This document shows, in pieces, positions 1 through 12,932 of a DNA stretch of 64,000 nucleotides. The notes under the pieces were generated by a model. It worked only from the letters and a program-made list of their open reading frames with translations, ran no database searches and was not told where the DNA came from. Numbering within the stretch: position 1 is the first letter of the stretch; each line of letters opens with the position of its first letter. The translations under genes and the position numbers were made by a program. The stretch spans positions 248,001-312,000 of the forward strand of contig MSJH02000556.1 of assembly GCA_001931875.2 (NCBI GenBank). Direction: 5' to 3'. This stretch comes from Byssochlamys sp. IMV 00236. Its lineage: Eukaryota; Ascomycota; Eurotiomycetes; Eurotiales; Thermoascaceae.

Positions 1-983
1 GGACGGACCAAACCTGGATAGATGTGAGTATTTCGAAAACCGCAAATGAGAAATGCTCAACGTAGGCCTACCTGGTTTGCGTCCACCATGAGGATGTTCC
101 CCTTATCGTATCCAATGGCTTCTCTGGCAATCTTCAACCTCCTCCTGTCTGATTCGACGCCGCCACCGACCTTCAGCTTGAAATGCTTGTATCCGAGCTT
201 GACACTCTCTTCCAGAAGCGCCTTCAACTTTTCTTCTGAGTAGCCCAACCATCCGGCACTTGTGGTGTAGGCGGGGACGGCCTTGCTCTGTTCAGCCTCC
301 TTGATGCGCTCCTGCTTACCGGGTTCGACCTCTTTCAGCAGCGCGATAGCTTCTTCCGGCGTCAAAGCGTCGGTGATGTAGCGGAAGTCAATGCAGCGAA
401 CAAACTCTTCTGGAGTCATTTCTGCAACTATCCGCCAGACGGGCTTGCCCAACGTCTTCGCCCACAAGTCCCAGAGAGCGTTGACAACAGCTCCGAGAGC
501 AAGATGGATAACACCCTTTTCCGGACCAATCCATCTTAGCTGACTGTCAGAAACGAGATATCTCCATGTCTTGCCCCAATCAGCTGCTAAGTCGTCCAAT
601 TCCTTGTCGATCACTAAGGGAGCAAGCTGAGCAATCGCAGCGCAGACGATCTCGTTGCCGCGGCCAATGGTGAATGTCTGTCAGGAGCAACAGTGTCAGC
701 AGACTCCTTATACGATCCTAGTTATTGTGTCTGCAAAAGCGCGTACCATTCCGTGTCCAGCGTGTTCCGAGTCGGTATGCAGGATACAGTATGCCGCAGA
801 ATAATCACCAGCCGCGTTCATCGCATCCGATCCTGTCTTGTCGAGGGAGGTCTCCGGGGTGGTCAGCCATCGCAACCAAAGAGCTCAGGGAGCAGACAGA
901 AACCGTATGGGGACATGTTCTGAAGATTGTGGACATACCGGAAACCTCACATCCCGCGTGGTAAAACTTGTGATTTTCACCAT
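1..983 (-). CDS. L-fuconate/L-galactonate dehydratase-like enzyme (enolase superfamily), C-terminal part off the window
   Basis: Exons on the minus strand: 939-983, 747-851, 72-677 and 1-13, continuing past the left edge. The ATG at 983 gives MVKITSFTTRDVRFP, then TSLDKTGSDAMN and GHGM/TFTIGRGNEI across phase-0 introns, which matches the start of the fuconate dehydratase (ENOSF1-like) family. The third exon holds the conserved LRWIGPEKGV and CIDFRYITDALT blocks, the KLK pair of the KxK motif that carries the catalytic lysine, and MVDANQ, whose Asp is the first metal ligand. These enzymes are cytosolic Mg-dependent dehydratases that remove water from sugar acids to give 2-keto-3-deoxy acids. 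About 240 residues are present; family members are about 440, so the second half of the barrel lies outside. The short last exon (VWSV...) fits the family. Substrate cannot be fixed from this half; fungal relatives act on L-galactonate or L-fuconate. Confidence 0.85.
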
Positions 984-1909
984 CGTGTCTTGTTTTGGCC
1001 GAATTTTGCAATTGTGACCTCTCTAATTCAACCTCTCCCGTGAGGACAGCTGCACTCAGACTCAAATCGCCCAATTGATCCTGTTTCTCGTCACAGAAGC
1101 CGTCTGACAATGGAGCAGCAGATCGGACGCGATTAATAAATAACGGAGACAAGCTCGCGACTAAATACGTCACCGGAACACCAAATCATGCAATAATAAT
1201 GGGAAAGTAGAAACAGCATTCTCCCCGGGTAAACAGCAGCCTATATATGAGCTTTGGAAAAGTTCTCCTCCACGTTAGACCCGTTATAAATAACCCCTTC
1301 TTCCATCACCCGACGGCATAGTAATATGGTGTTCTTCGTCGCGGGGCCTTTCAACAACCCCGCGCTCAACGCCGACTGGTGGATAAATTACCTTCGGTCG
1401 GACTACTTGCCGTTCCACCAACCAGTTGGCTCCGTTTAAAGCCGGAGTTGGTCCGATTTGGACTATTTGATATGGAAATTAACCGGCACTCAATCTTTTA
1501 GTTCGTGTACTACACCAGACTATATTTGATTGTTCGACCACCATATTTACTATTTATTTCAGTGACATGATTGGTAAACATATCCGCTGTCGGGATTATT
1601 CCGGCCTATACAACAATACAAGGCGCTGTGAGAATGACCATCAGAAGTAAATCGCGATTCCATACATGGAGTAAATATCCGATGTCCCCAGACCTACCAG
1701 ACTCATTTAGAGAATCACCAAGAACAAATTCAGCAAAGTACTGGAACAATGCTGAAACATGACCTTCCTGTCATCATTTGTACCATGTGAAGCAGTCCTT
1801 GCCATCCATCTGGACCAGTTCCTGTGGAAGGCACGCCTCATGGTCTGTGCATGGTCCCAACGGTCCGGATACCATCCTACCTCATTCCCAGTCAAGGATA
1901 CGAGTGACT
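984..1909. other. Intergenic region with no gene seen
   Basis: This stretch lies between two minus-strand genes. It holds the promoter of the dehydratase and the 3' end of the MFS gene. Short reading frames here have no recognisable protein and no splice support. Confidence 0.5.
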
Positions 1910-4257
1910 TTAGTGAGCGAACATAAAGTCCAGCCGTTTATTTCCCTCGTCCTTTGTATTTGAGACATAGTCGATCTTCTCATCCTCTGTGAGCGCATTC
2001 CATCGTTTTGCACGGTAATGGTTCCGCACGACATAATAGACTTTGGTCAAGATATAGATGACGATGTTCATACAGACTAAACCTAGAAGCGTTCGGTTGC
2101 CAACCGTATACCGTGGGGCGTCCCCTGGAGTATGTTTTGTCAGGACTCGGGTCGAACAGGTTCTTGGGATAGCAGAAGTGCCAATATGTCGTATTACTCA
2201 CATTTCTGATAGATATTGGAAGCAATGATTCCTGAAGTCTGTACAGCCATGTTGTAAAGTGCAGCGGAGGTCGTTCTGGAACGGACGGTATTGGAATTTC
2301 GTGAGTTCCAGCCAACTTGGATAGGGTGCGCTGCACATAGGTTGTCAGTTCGATGTATCTCGGATGGGTCAGGGTCTTGGTTTGGTAGAGCTCACAGCTA
2401 GGGTATCCAAGGATTATGGTCAGCACCGCCCAGGCTGTCCACTTGTTGATCTGCGTGAGATCAACTACATTGATATAGATGAAGAGTGGCAGAACCCAGA
2501 CTTGCGGGAAAAGCGAAACCCAGGTAAGCGACTTGACGACTTCAGCGAAGTATGTTAAGCTTAACATAGTGATGATTGAGATGACCTGGGCACAAGTTAA
2601 TGAGACAAGTCGCTTAGCTGAAGTTCGCGACACTTACGTTATATGGAATGGTAAGCAGGTTGGTTTTGAAGGTGCCAAATCCGAAACTTTTTAAAATGAG
2701 AGTGAAGTATTGGTTTACCGTTGCTGCAGGCGTGCGGCATTAGCATAGTACCAAAGGAGGAAACCAGATGATATTCATACTCATTGGCGTCTGGAAAGTT
2801 AACCCAATGATATACAGCGGCCATAGATCAAAGTCCGTAATGCTTTGCCACAGAAGTTTCGGGGTGATTGGCTGTCGGTTATGCATGCCACCTTTGCTGG
2901 GGTCTTCTCGAATGACGCGGTTCACCATGATAATCTCTTCCCTGGAGACATATTTCAATACACTGTTCCTGTCTTCTCATATTGAAATGGAGTACATACC
3001 TCTCAGTAAACCAACCTTTCTTCCCCCGCAACCAGCCCGCAGTTTGCGTAGGCGAGGGCGGCATGAAGATAAACGCTGCGAATCCAATCACAATTGTGAA
3101 AAGACCCTTTAGATAGTCTTCAGTGAGTCTCCACCTCAAAAAGACTAGTGTAGATGAGCGAAGCATACCTCAAGCAAGAAAAGCCAGCGCCATCCGGCAG
3201 CACCATCGTGGCCGCGTAAGTGTAGTATCCCAAATGCCAAGAAACCAGCTATGATGTCCGCGACAGACATGGCTGTCCACCAGAATCCAAGCCGTATAGA
3301 AAGCTCATGATGCTTATAGAAATAGGAAAGGTATAGGATCATCTAAATCATGTCAGTGGGACGGTGGAGGAAGATAGGATCAAGGGTATCACCTACATCC
3401 GGGATGAAACCACCTTGAAGTATACCCAGCAATGCCCTACACACCAGAAAGGAAGTCTTTCCGGAGAGTTTGTATTGACTTGAGGCAACAACAGACCACA
3501 AGATCATCTGCGATGGAATCCATCTATCTGGACCGACCCATTTACTGACGAGTTGAGAAGGTAGCTCAGCGCACAGAAAGGCTAATTTGAAAACCGTATT
3601 TCCTAAGTTATAATCTTGAATGTAACGTTAGATATGCAGCGATGTTATGTGGTGCAAAATGGTATAGCATCACTTACCATTAGTTGTTAAACCGAGGTCT
3701 TCCAGGAAATTGTCCGTATTGGCTTGCTCTGATAAGACGGACCATTAGTATATTCCGTTCGATAATTGGGACGAAAAACACCCACGTATATTCGAGCGAT
3801 CAAGCTCCAGGGCCATAAACATTATGCAAGCCCATATCATGATCCGTACATCGATTTTGCGTACAATTTTCTGCAATCTGTCAGCATTGTTCAATTTACT
3901 AACTAGTTCCTCACAGGCCAAACATGCATTCTCTTCACCCCATGTCCATCTTGCTGAGGGATCGAAACGATGTAGGTTTTCCCAGTCGGCTCGCGGCTGA
4001 TACTGCTTGGCCAATTCGGGGTCATCGAAAACAGATGGCTGTGTCGCAATCGCATTGGGATCGTATTTAGCACCCTTCTGGAACCAGAACCGGCGCTCCT
4101 CTACAGGATTGCCCAACTCAGCGATATCAGCACCGGAGTGAATTGCGGAGTTGGAAACAACGGGCCCTTTTCCATCGCCATCCACCCCAGAATGACCGAC
4201 AAACTGTGAGATGCTGCCACCCCCCTTGGCTGAGGTGCGAGCAATGACGGTAGCCAT
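1910..4257 (-). CDS. MFS permease, allantoate/vitamin (Dal5-like, ACS) type, ten exons
   Basis: Reconstructed minus-strand exons: 3786-4257, 3678-3728, 3397-3602, 3169-3342, 3000-3106, 2781-2941, 2638-2723, 2396-2585, 2202-2330 and 1910-2124. They sum to 1791 nt (596 residues), and every junction keeps phase. The N-terminus is a long cytoplasmic tail (about 140 residues). Then come membrane segments with anion:cation symporter landmarks: [81 protein letters not shown], and after the loop INKWTAWAV and [12 protein letters not shown]. The C-terminus ends RLDFMFAH. The first intron has a perfect TACTAAT branch site. The family imports small organic anions, ureides or vitamins at the plasma membrane; the substrate is not predictable here. 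An in-frame ATG at 4311 would add 18 residues. Confidence 0.88.
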
Positions 4258-7200
4258 TGTTCTACTTAGTACTTCAGCATAGACAATTATCGAAGAAGCA
4301 TGTCCTGTCAAGCGCAGGGATACAATGAGATATTTATATAGGACACCATCTCATTTAAATAGATCCCTCGGGTATCTCTTCTTAAAGGGGAATATTGTAT
4401 TTGGATGGATGTTGCCTCCCCGCCAAGCTATCTACATAATGTCACCGTCCGGGAAATGACGCGAGACCAGAAGAACCTGTCAACATTAAACGAGGAAAAG
4501 CCAGGCATAAATCGAAATCGATAAGAACACGTCCTTTCATTGGTGATCGAATGGCTAGAATTGACCTGGATCTCGCTATCCGGAGCGCAGACCATCTATG
4601 GCGATGCGCAGCATCGATTTCGATGGTGTGAACACGCCAAGGATTGCAAATTAGCACCGTGCAGTTGGAATACAACAAGGTCCGTTGATGGCGGTACTTT
4701 CCGCCAGAATATAATATGGATAGTTACTATACAGCTCAGTAGTAGCGGGTGAATCGAGAGGGCATATGTATCACGCAATTCGCTGGTGGAAGCTCGCAAA
4801 GTGCAACTGTCAACCCCGCAAGTAACACGCCAGTAGAGTGGCATTTATGGAATGTTGTTCAATGGTAATGGTATAATCTCGCAGTAATCATTTCAAGAGA
4901 CGAGGTTAGACCTATGCCATTCTGGCGACGCCGAAATATGGGCTGTTCGCTTATATCGTCCGCACCCATAGAGGCTGAGATGTAAAGACAACAAGAGTAA
5001 TTATACAACAATATTTTGAGTTTCTTTTCACAGATGTCAATTCATTGGTTACAAATGGGTTACTGGATACGGCCTGACCTAAACAAGAAAACCCCATAAT
5101 TTATGAGCTCCAATGCACCATGGCGCTAACTACACGGTACGCTTGAATCCCCGGGAAGGATAGAGAATTTCCTTATTCTTTCCTATTCCCACCACAAGAA
5201 ACAATTTTCTAATTTATTAAGTGACTTATCGGCGGGTCTTCAAAATTTGGCTTTTAGTTTTCATATTCCGCGATAATGTCCTCCAGAACAGACGAGTCTC
5301 TCTTTCCTTTTACCTTAACATATTCGCCGACGCTATTAGCGCTGGGAAATTTCTAACCAGTTAACTGCTAAGGAATAAAAAGTTGGAGATCAGTAATGTA
5401 TCAAACTCCGAGTGACTCGGGATACTTTCGTTTCTGCTCCTACATTCGCCGTAGCTGATTTAAAGAAACACACGTCAACCTGAACGATTGCGGCGTTGAA
5501 CTTAGAGAATACAATAATGTACGACATACATTATCGATGAGCTATTATCTTTCGAATACGTTGTCAGCGGTAATCACTTCTTCTTAGTTGCTACTGTTAT
5601 CGCTGAGCCCTGGAAATCCAGCGCTCATAAGTAGTAGATAATGGTTTGCGAATTCGGGGCCCATATCTCAAAGGGAAACTATGGTACAAACCCCATCATT
5701 TTTCACAATTCGATAGCGAGGCAAGATACAAGATTATAAATCAGGAATTGAATAAGAATTGGCGCTTTTAAGTACTTTATTTTGGTGCTCTCTAAGTATT
5801 TTGCGTGCAGCGGCCAGTGCAGTTCCATTTGAAGAAAACGTGCCTAGTCTATCCACTACTCTTGCATAGAGACGCATGTGATTTATATATCAATCTATTT
5901 CCTAGATTATCATTAGCCTTTCCAGGGTTATGTACCCGTTTCTTTGATTGGTAGAGCATTGGGACCGGCATTGGTCTCCAAAGCGCATCGGACGGGGCCA
6001 GTCGCTACTTACTATATGCGGAATCTTTCTGGAAGCTCCCCCTTGTGGCTGTACCCCCTCTGCAGCCCTTAAACAGAGAAGTCCCAGGGTATTAGTCGCT
6101 ATTTGGAAGTAGATAAAGTTTCTAGATCCGCAGTGGTTGCGTTCATTGTCAAGTGCAGATCTACTTAGTGCGGATCGGTTGTATGATCGACAGTGCCAGA
6201 ATTACACCAACTTTGACCGCAATTTTACCTATTTCTTTACCTATGAGGCCATTCGAGATAATAATTTATTCTTTGGGTTCTCTGACGGCAAGCAATCGCA
6301 CGAGAGTGCCAGCAGCATCAATGTCAGCATTACTATAATGTCCCCCTTTGCAACTACCAAGCCATTAAGCCTGGCTACAAGCGAGAACGAGATTTCTATA
6401 GTAAAGAGAGATACGATATTCGCAGTAAAGCTCTGGATGGCATACAGCAGGAACGAAATAAGCTATTTTGGATTCAGTGTCTGTAGGTATTCCAGACATA
6501 CCCAGCCGGAATGATGATCTGCACTCTGGCTGCGGATTTCTCAGAGTAGGGCAAGATCCGAGAATCTATTAAAGAAGTGGAGGCGATCGTCCACAGATCA
6601 TTGCCCATGGTACGGAGCATATAGGGATGACGCCAGGAACAGGATGTTAACTTGGACCGGGTCACTGGCCGTTAAAGCCAAATCTAAGAGCTGGCAGAAA
6701 AGAGGAGGCAGATAGGCCTCAACCATATGTTGCCGCTGGCTGCAGACCAGGCGACGTGTATCAAACCTTGCAAGTGTGCTGGATTAGTGTCGATTTCCCA
6801 TGATACAGAGAATAAGATGAAGCATCAACCTTTTATTGGCAGGACAAAAACAAGAGGCTGGTGTGGCACAGCCCTTACTGACCGCCTTTGGTCCCGCCTC
6901 TTCTTTTCCCGCCTTTTTCTGCCGCAACGCAGCAAATGAAACTGGCAGCTGAAGAGACGATAGATAGACGGTCGATCACCCAGCCATCTTCTTTTTCGAC
7001 TTTCTCGTTGACTTGCTGATGATGTGTCTCGTCCTGGAAGCCATACTCTCACCTTGATTGTTCATATGATGACTGTTTGGAAGTAGTGATGGCTTGGCCA
7101 GACGCCATGCAACACACTGTAACCTCACGGTGCACACGTCTGCATGCTGCGGTAACAGTCTGACCCGATCGAGGATGGCTCTCGAATCCTCGATCTCTGC

Positions 7201-7700
7201 GATAGATACACTCCAGGTGGATGAGCGTCCGGGCGCAGGCTTTGTTTAGCAACCTTTAGCTCATCTGGTGCCGTAGCGGAGAAGCTAAGATGAATAGCCG
7301 CTCCACTGGTGTCCCCGCCAACAGCTTCTACCTAGATGATGTCGATACAACAGATCTGAACAGGCAAAATTGGGAAAGAGAGGAGGCTGGGCTGCGTTTC
7401 GACTGTCCGCTCTCAGGAGCTTCTCGAATTCGCTGTTTCCCCTTAAAGGTCTCAGGTGCTGCTGCTATGGTGGTGCTTTCCATCTGCCAGCGCCAGCTCT
7501 GGCCTTTATATTTTTATCCCCCCGCCATCTCTCAGCTTCACTCTTTTCCATCCTCTCTTACAATACCGTAGCCGTTAATCTGCATTGCTGACCCATCGAG
7601 TGCACCGGTCTAAGAGATTGTCACTCGAAGGAGCTGACTCCTTTTCCTCTATATCTTCTATCCTCGCAGTGATTGGTCTACAGTGTGCTGTATAGTCGTC
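4258..7700. other. Gene-poor stretch, about 3.4 kb
   Basis: No intact gene was recognised. The first part is the MFS promoter. Around 4.9-6.1 kb the DNA is AT-rich with many stops in all frames. The longest open frame, 6137-6514 (+, 125 codons), resembles nothing I know, and the frames after it are broken; it may be a decayed gene. The last 400 bp, pyrimidine-rich near 7640-7680, is the promoter and leader of the GH16 gene. Confidence 0.4.
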
Positions 7701-9210
7701 ATGAGGTTCTCCACAGCGAGTATCACAGCTTTCGTGCTGTCCTCCACGTCGTTCGTGGCTGCTCAGACATACACGGATTGCGACCCTCTACAGAAGAGTA
7801 TGTATTGTCTCATTGACTTCTTACTTTCAAGCACCACTGCTGACTTCAAGCAGCATGTCCAGCGGACCCCGCACTTGGGACGTCGAAGACATTTGACTTC
7901 ACTCAAGGCCCTTCGTCAGATTTTACCGCTACTGGAACTCCCACGTACGACAGCAATGGAGTAGGATTCACTGTTGCCAAGCAAGGTGATGCTCCTCTGA
8001 TCCAGTCCAAGTGGTACATCATGTTTGGTCGTGTCGAATTCCAAATCAAGGCTGCTCCCGGAACGGGTATCGTCAGCAGCGCCGTCCTCCAGTCTGACGA
8101 CTTGGACGAGATTGACTGGGAATGGCTTGGCGGCGATGACACTCAGGTGCAGACGAACTATTTCGGGAAGGGAGATACTAGCACCTATAATCGTGGTGCC
8201 TTCCATTCGGACCCAGGAAACCACGACGGCTTCCACACCTATACTGTCGACTGGACGAGTGAGCAGATCGTTTGGCAAATTGATGGTAACACCGTCCGTG
8301 TGCTTACACCTTCAACTGCGGCTGCCAACCAATATCCCGAAAGTCCAATGATGGTCAAGGTGGGAGTGTGGGCTGGTGGTGATCCCTCCAACGCTGCGGG
8401 CACGATTGGTAAGTAAATTTACAGTCCCCTGTTGAGATATACTTTGGACCTGACAACTCCCAGCATGGGCTGGAGGCACGACCGATTACGGCGCTGGCCC
8501 CTACACCATGTATATGAAATCGCTCTCCGTGACCGATTACTCGACGGGTACATCATATACATATGGAGATAAGAGTGGCTCATGGGAGTCAATCATATCC
8601 GATGGCGGCAAGATCAATGGTAACATTGGTGCTGCTCCCAAAGAGGCATCTTCTGCTCCGCCGGTGACCTCGACGGCTGAATCTGGTCCCCTCCCATGGA
8701 GTGGCACACACAAGGAGACGTCCAGTTTTAGCACTCCAAGTATTTATCCCTGGGTGCCTGGACCGACTACAATGTCTACGGAAACTGCGTCCTCTTATCC
8801 CGGACTCCCCAGCGGCTGGACAATTAACAGCTCTGGGCACGCCATACCGCCGAGTGCGGCCCCTGTGAGTGAGCACACCCCGTATTTCCTATTTCTGATT
8901 TATTCATCAATGCTGATTTTTCTTTCTGTATTAGTCCACATCCCCGCCTTCTTCGTTGCCGTCTCCTTCTTCATCGGCCTCGCCTTCCCCTTCTGGCCGC
9001 ACTACTAGACCAGCCACGTTGGCGACAACCAGCACCAGGCGCCACAGCACTTTAGTGACATCTACCAGTCTTGCGGCTCATCTTTCTGCATCGTCGACCT
9101 CGTCTGCCCCTGTTGCCCCTTCCACGGGTGGCGCTAACAGCAACCTTCGGATGACGGCTGGTCTTGGTGCCTTCTGCGCATTCCTTGGAGGCGCTTTGGC
9201 TCTCTTTTGA
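7701..9210 (+). CDS. GPI-anchored Crh-type GH16 chitin-glucan transglycosylase
   Basis: Exons 7701-7797, 7854-8408, 8464-8864 and 8935-9210 give 1329 nt (442 residues). The protein starts with a signal peptide (MRFSTASITAFVLSSTSFVAA), followed by the conserved TCPADPALGT start of the mature enzyme. The GH16 active site DEIDWEWLGGD lies near residues 117-127, with the two catalytic glutamates. After the catalytic domain comes a Ser/Thr/Pro-rich stretch and a hydrophobic tail (GLGAFCAFLGGALALF) preceded by small residues, as in a GPI anchor signal. Crh enzymes work in the cell wall, linking chitin chains to beta-glucan. The ATG at 7701 is chosen over an upstream in-frame ATG at 7683 because it starts the signal peptide cleanly. 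The third intron is needed: reading through would end the protein early in a frame without the GPI signal. Confidence 0.92.
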
Positions 9211-10012
9211 GCGATCTTACCAACTTGATGACTGAACGTTTGAATGGGTTACGCAGAATGACTGGTTCCTACACGTACGATACAGGCTGTCTCGGATGCT
9301 GGATTTTCTTTTTTTCTATTCTTTGTTTATGATTCTCACATGATACGGTGCATGATCCTCGGCGTTCTGACGGGTACGAATTGAAAATGTCTCAGCGGAA
9401 ACAGCTGGACGGTCTTTTGAGAGCGCAATTGGACAACTGGTCCTTTTGGCATTTCTCTGCATATCTTCTTGAGCCCCAGCGGGCGTTGTGTTCATACTAT
9501 GTATAGATTATTGGAGCAGTAATATCCGTCGTCGCGAGATTGACGGCAATAAGAAAACTATTGATCACGGAAAATGAAAATGCACTGTATGGCTACTCTA
9601 GGGTATGCGCCTAATCTGTCGTCAATTGAAGCATGTCCCGCCGTCGACTTCGGAAAATACGGGCCGTTCGGGATTGACGTGGATTCGACGTGAAGTTGAG
9701 GATGCGTTTCTGCGATATGCCTGCAATACATCAGATTAGTGTCATATTTCCTTCTATCACTCCTACAGTTGCCGGTAGCCAGTCTCATAGTTGGTTCATA
9801 CGAAGGCTGCTTGGAGGTACCAACCGGAAAAGCGGGCAATGAGTAATGTCCGACACCAATCGACGCGTTTTGGTGTAAGCTGTAATAACCCAATCGCTGC
9901 GTGAGGCTGTAGTGTATAGGACCGTTTTTCTCTAGATATTCCCCCTCCTGTGTCAGAAAACATACCACTTCTTATATTCGTCTCTTCAATAGAAAGCGGC
10001 GACAGAGCGATC
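9211..10012. other. Intergenic region, no gene seen
   Basis: It contains the 3' region of the GH16 gene, with a T-rich stretch near 9307-9325, and the promoter of the histidine phosphatase. The open frames on the minus strand here have no recognisable similarity. Confidence 0.4.
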
Positions 10013-11035
10013 ATGACGGCCCGTGTTTTCCTCATCCGCCATGGTGAGACAGAGTGGTCGAAGGGGGGCAAACATACAGGCAGCTCTGATATCCCCTTGT
10101 CCCACGAGGGCGAGAAGCAGGTCGAAGAAGCGCGCGCAGCCTTTGTAGGCGAAGGGAAGTTGATCAATCCACAAGATATTGGCAGAATGTATTATTCCAT
10201 ATCCAATGGCACATTTGTCTCTCATTCGATCCTTTCACTGACAAGTGTATCCGCAATCCAGCTACTGCTCTCCCAAGGGCCGCGCGCGGCGAACCGCTGA
10301 GCTCCTCCATCTTGGTCTCCATAGTCACCACCACTTTAAGGAACGGGATGGTTTCAGCGTGTCGACGTCCTCTGCTCCATCGAGCAATTCCACCATCGTT
10401 GAAATCACTCCCTGGTTGCAGGAGTGGGATTACGGTGATTACGAAGGTCTGACCATTGACGAAGTTCATGAATTACGCAAGGAGAGGCACCTGGATAATG
10501 GTAAGAGATGGAATATCTGGCGTGATGGATGTGAAGGTGGAGAGTGAGTAACCTTTTTTTTTTTTTTGGCAAGGGAGAGAGATATAACAAGAGAAAATCC
10601 CTCTATTTCGTACGGATAAGAAAAACCAACTAAAGAACCCAACAGATCCCCCGAACAAGTCTCGGACCGACTCGACCACCTTGTTCACGAGATGAGAATC
10701 GAGATTGAGCGCAACACCAGACCCACAGCAGCAAATACGCCACCGAGCCAGAAGCCCAAAAATATCGTCTGCGTGGCTCATGGTCATATCCTTGCGGCGT
10801 TAGCGCTGCGTTGGGCTGAACAGCCGCTCAAGAATGGTATGCGTATGTTGATCGAGACTGCGGGTGTGGCTGTTCTAGGGTAAGTTGATACTCTACATTC
10901 GCTGTTTCGGGAATACTGGAATCGTTGTTGCGTGCTTATGTGGTTGGTGCTGATGCTGATTTTTTGCTTGGTAGATATGAGCATGATAATTTAAATGAGC
11001 CGGCTATTACGCTGGGAAGAGGTCCGAGGAGATAA
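10013..11035 (+). CDS. Histidine phosphatase (phosphoglycerate mutase superfamily), SHB17-like
   Basis: Exons 10013-10188, 10262-10543, 10646-10879 and 10975-11035 give 753 nt (250 residues). The start MTARVFLIRHGETEWS carries the RHG catalytic motif (His10 is the phosphate acceptor). HTGSSDIPLS, the reconstructed junction RIYCSPKGRARRTAELL, EWDYGDYEG, IWRDGCEGGES and VAHGHILAALALRW follow in the order expected for yeast Shb17-type sedoheptulose-1,7-bisphosphatases. The second histidine is in VAHGH. The first intron is placed to restore IYCSP; a nearer AG would break the frame. The family is cytosolic; Shb17 feeds the pentose phosphate pathway, but other sugar phosphates are possible. The 102-nt second intron contains a long T run. 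The pyrophosphatase and enolase paralogs lie next door in convergent orientation. Confidence 0.88.
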
Positions 11036-11451
11036 ATCAATTGGCCGAGCTGAGATTCCTGGAACGCAGTACAAGTTTAAATCTACAGACTGCAGGAATC
11101 GAGGCAGGTTCGATGCAATTGAAATCGTCCGAGCTCTATTATCTCTCAGAATTAGTTTAGATGGTGTGAGTGGAGTTATAGTTATTATCAAGAATTAAAC
11201 ATGTTTTGCGTGGTACTCCTTTGCATAATAGTTTCAGCTGTAGACGTCATGGATAGGGATACCACCACTACTTTAAGAATATGATACTTTTCAGTCTGCC
11301 AGCCTAAGTACCTAGTTTTCCGTCCACATTGAAGATATAACACGATGCCCTCGATAGGTGCTACACAAAGAAACCATTTGGAAATTGTATCTCTATAGCA
11401 TGCATGTAGCTTGAGCTTATCCTATAGGGAGAACATTATACGCCATCTACT

Positions 11452-12653
11452 CTATGTTTGTACCGGCATCGGTGCCGGCGCGGGAATTTCAACAATACTC
11501 GTAGTACCTCTTCCGTCGGGTACACGCGTAAGGCTGGCTGGAAAGAAATAAGACTTATCAATCGCCGTCTTATCAGGGTCCGCTCCCTGTTCGTTATATG
11601 TCTGGCCGAGAATCTCGCTACCGCGTATACCAAGGTCGCTTCTAGAAAGAAGTTAGTTTTGTATTTGCCCTAGCAAAAGTCAACGCGAGGCACGCTTCAC
11701 GTACAGAGACGATGATGTATGTTCCGGCCTCTCTTCATTCATCATGGCCTTCCAGCTTTTGTGGCAGTCTTTGATGAGCTCCATGGCGAAACTGGTATTG
11801 TTGACATTAGGTTCTTTCGAGTGATAAAGTATGAAACTAGAGACGATCAGTGTGGAACATACTCTCTGCCAAATATGTTGCCCTCCGATGCAAGTTCATT
11901 TTCCTTCTTCCCGTCCGGCACCTTATACATCCTAAACCACCACTTCATCATCTCCAGAAAACCAGGCATGTACGCCTCGACGTCTCCGATATCATTCACT
12001 TTCGCAGCTAATGCATCACGCACATCTACCACGAGGACCTTCCAGTCTGTCTCTCCTTCATCGAGGATAGCAAATGCGCCGAGGACCTTGACTGGTTTCA
12101 CTTCACCGGTTTCGCCAACATAGCCGCCCAGTTCGCATACGTCGAGTGGGTCGTTATCGCCGTTAGCGTGGGTGTGGGGATCTTCGATGGAGGGATCTTC
12201 CCATGTCTGTGAGTATAGAGTTATCAGATATCATAATATTATTGGAGCTGTAGTGATCTGTGTATGAAACTACCTGCGGAAAAGCCCCATAATTCCAGGG
12301 ATATCCCTTATGCGGGAAGATATTTGGCACATAGCGTGGTCGGCCTTTCTTGATATCCTGCTTAATGGGCGAAAGGAATTCGTCTTTGGATATCTGCGCA
12401 GAACTAAAATAAATTCTCTGTAGCTGAAGAAATTATGTGAATGACTTTTATGGATTATTCTCACCTCCATCTTGGCATTGCTCCAGCGTGGGATCTCAAC
12501 GATCATGTTCAATATTCCCTTCTGTTCATCATTGTACAGTGGGATGTCGTGCCATGGGGAAATTATTTCATTGTCTTTTTCGATGTAGACTCGATATCCG
12601 GATGTGAAAGGCTGCCCGGTCTTGCGGATAATGTAACGGTCTGTGGTGGACAT
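11452..12653 (-). CDS. Inorganic pyrophosphatase, divergent paralog with a C-terminal extension
   Basis: Minus-strand exons 12465-12653, 12274-12393, 11863-12206, 11705-11791 and 11452-11641 give 930 nt (309 residues). The protein matches the eukaryotic family I pyrophosphatase through its length: [53 protein letters not shown], then [12 protein letters not shown] with the metal-binding aspartates (near residues 120-125), and [16 protein letters not shown] with the fourth. It hydrolyses PPi to two phosphates and so pulls biosynthetic reactions forward. The last exon encodes about 60 residues beyond the usual end and stays open to a TAG at 11452-11454. Without the last intron the protein would stop at 11680 with an unrelated tail. 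The sequence differs enough from the usual cytosolic enzyme (for example [12 protein letters not shown]) to suggest a second copy. Confidence 0.87.
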
Positions 12654-12932
12654 TTTGCTTGGGATGGATCTTCAGTAAGGGGGTGTTTAGGGATCGATTT
12701 CACGACGTTTCAAGGGTGGGTATACAGCGCTGCACATACAATGCATCTACATATTGAATGCCCTTGGGGAAAATATTGTATGCTCAAGATGACGTAGCGA
12801 GTAAGTACTTCGGATCTTGAATCCCGGTGGCCAGTTAGGATTTCTTTCCTGAGAAGTCGATTATCATCTTTTACTTTACTCTTAGAAATTGTATTTCTAC
12901 CCCCATAACATTCTAGCAAATAGTGTCAAGGA

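Noticed and set aside
6137..6514. 125-codon plus-strand open frame in the gene-poor stretch
   Set aside because: No similarity recognised and the sequence after it is broken in all frames. At best a decayed gene that cannot be named.
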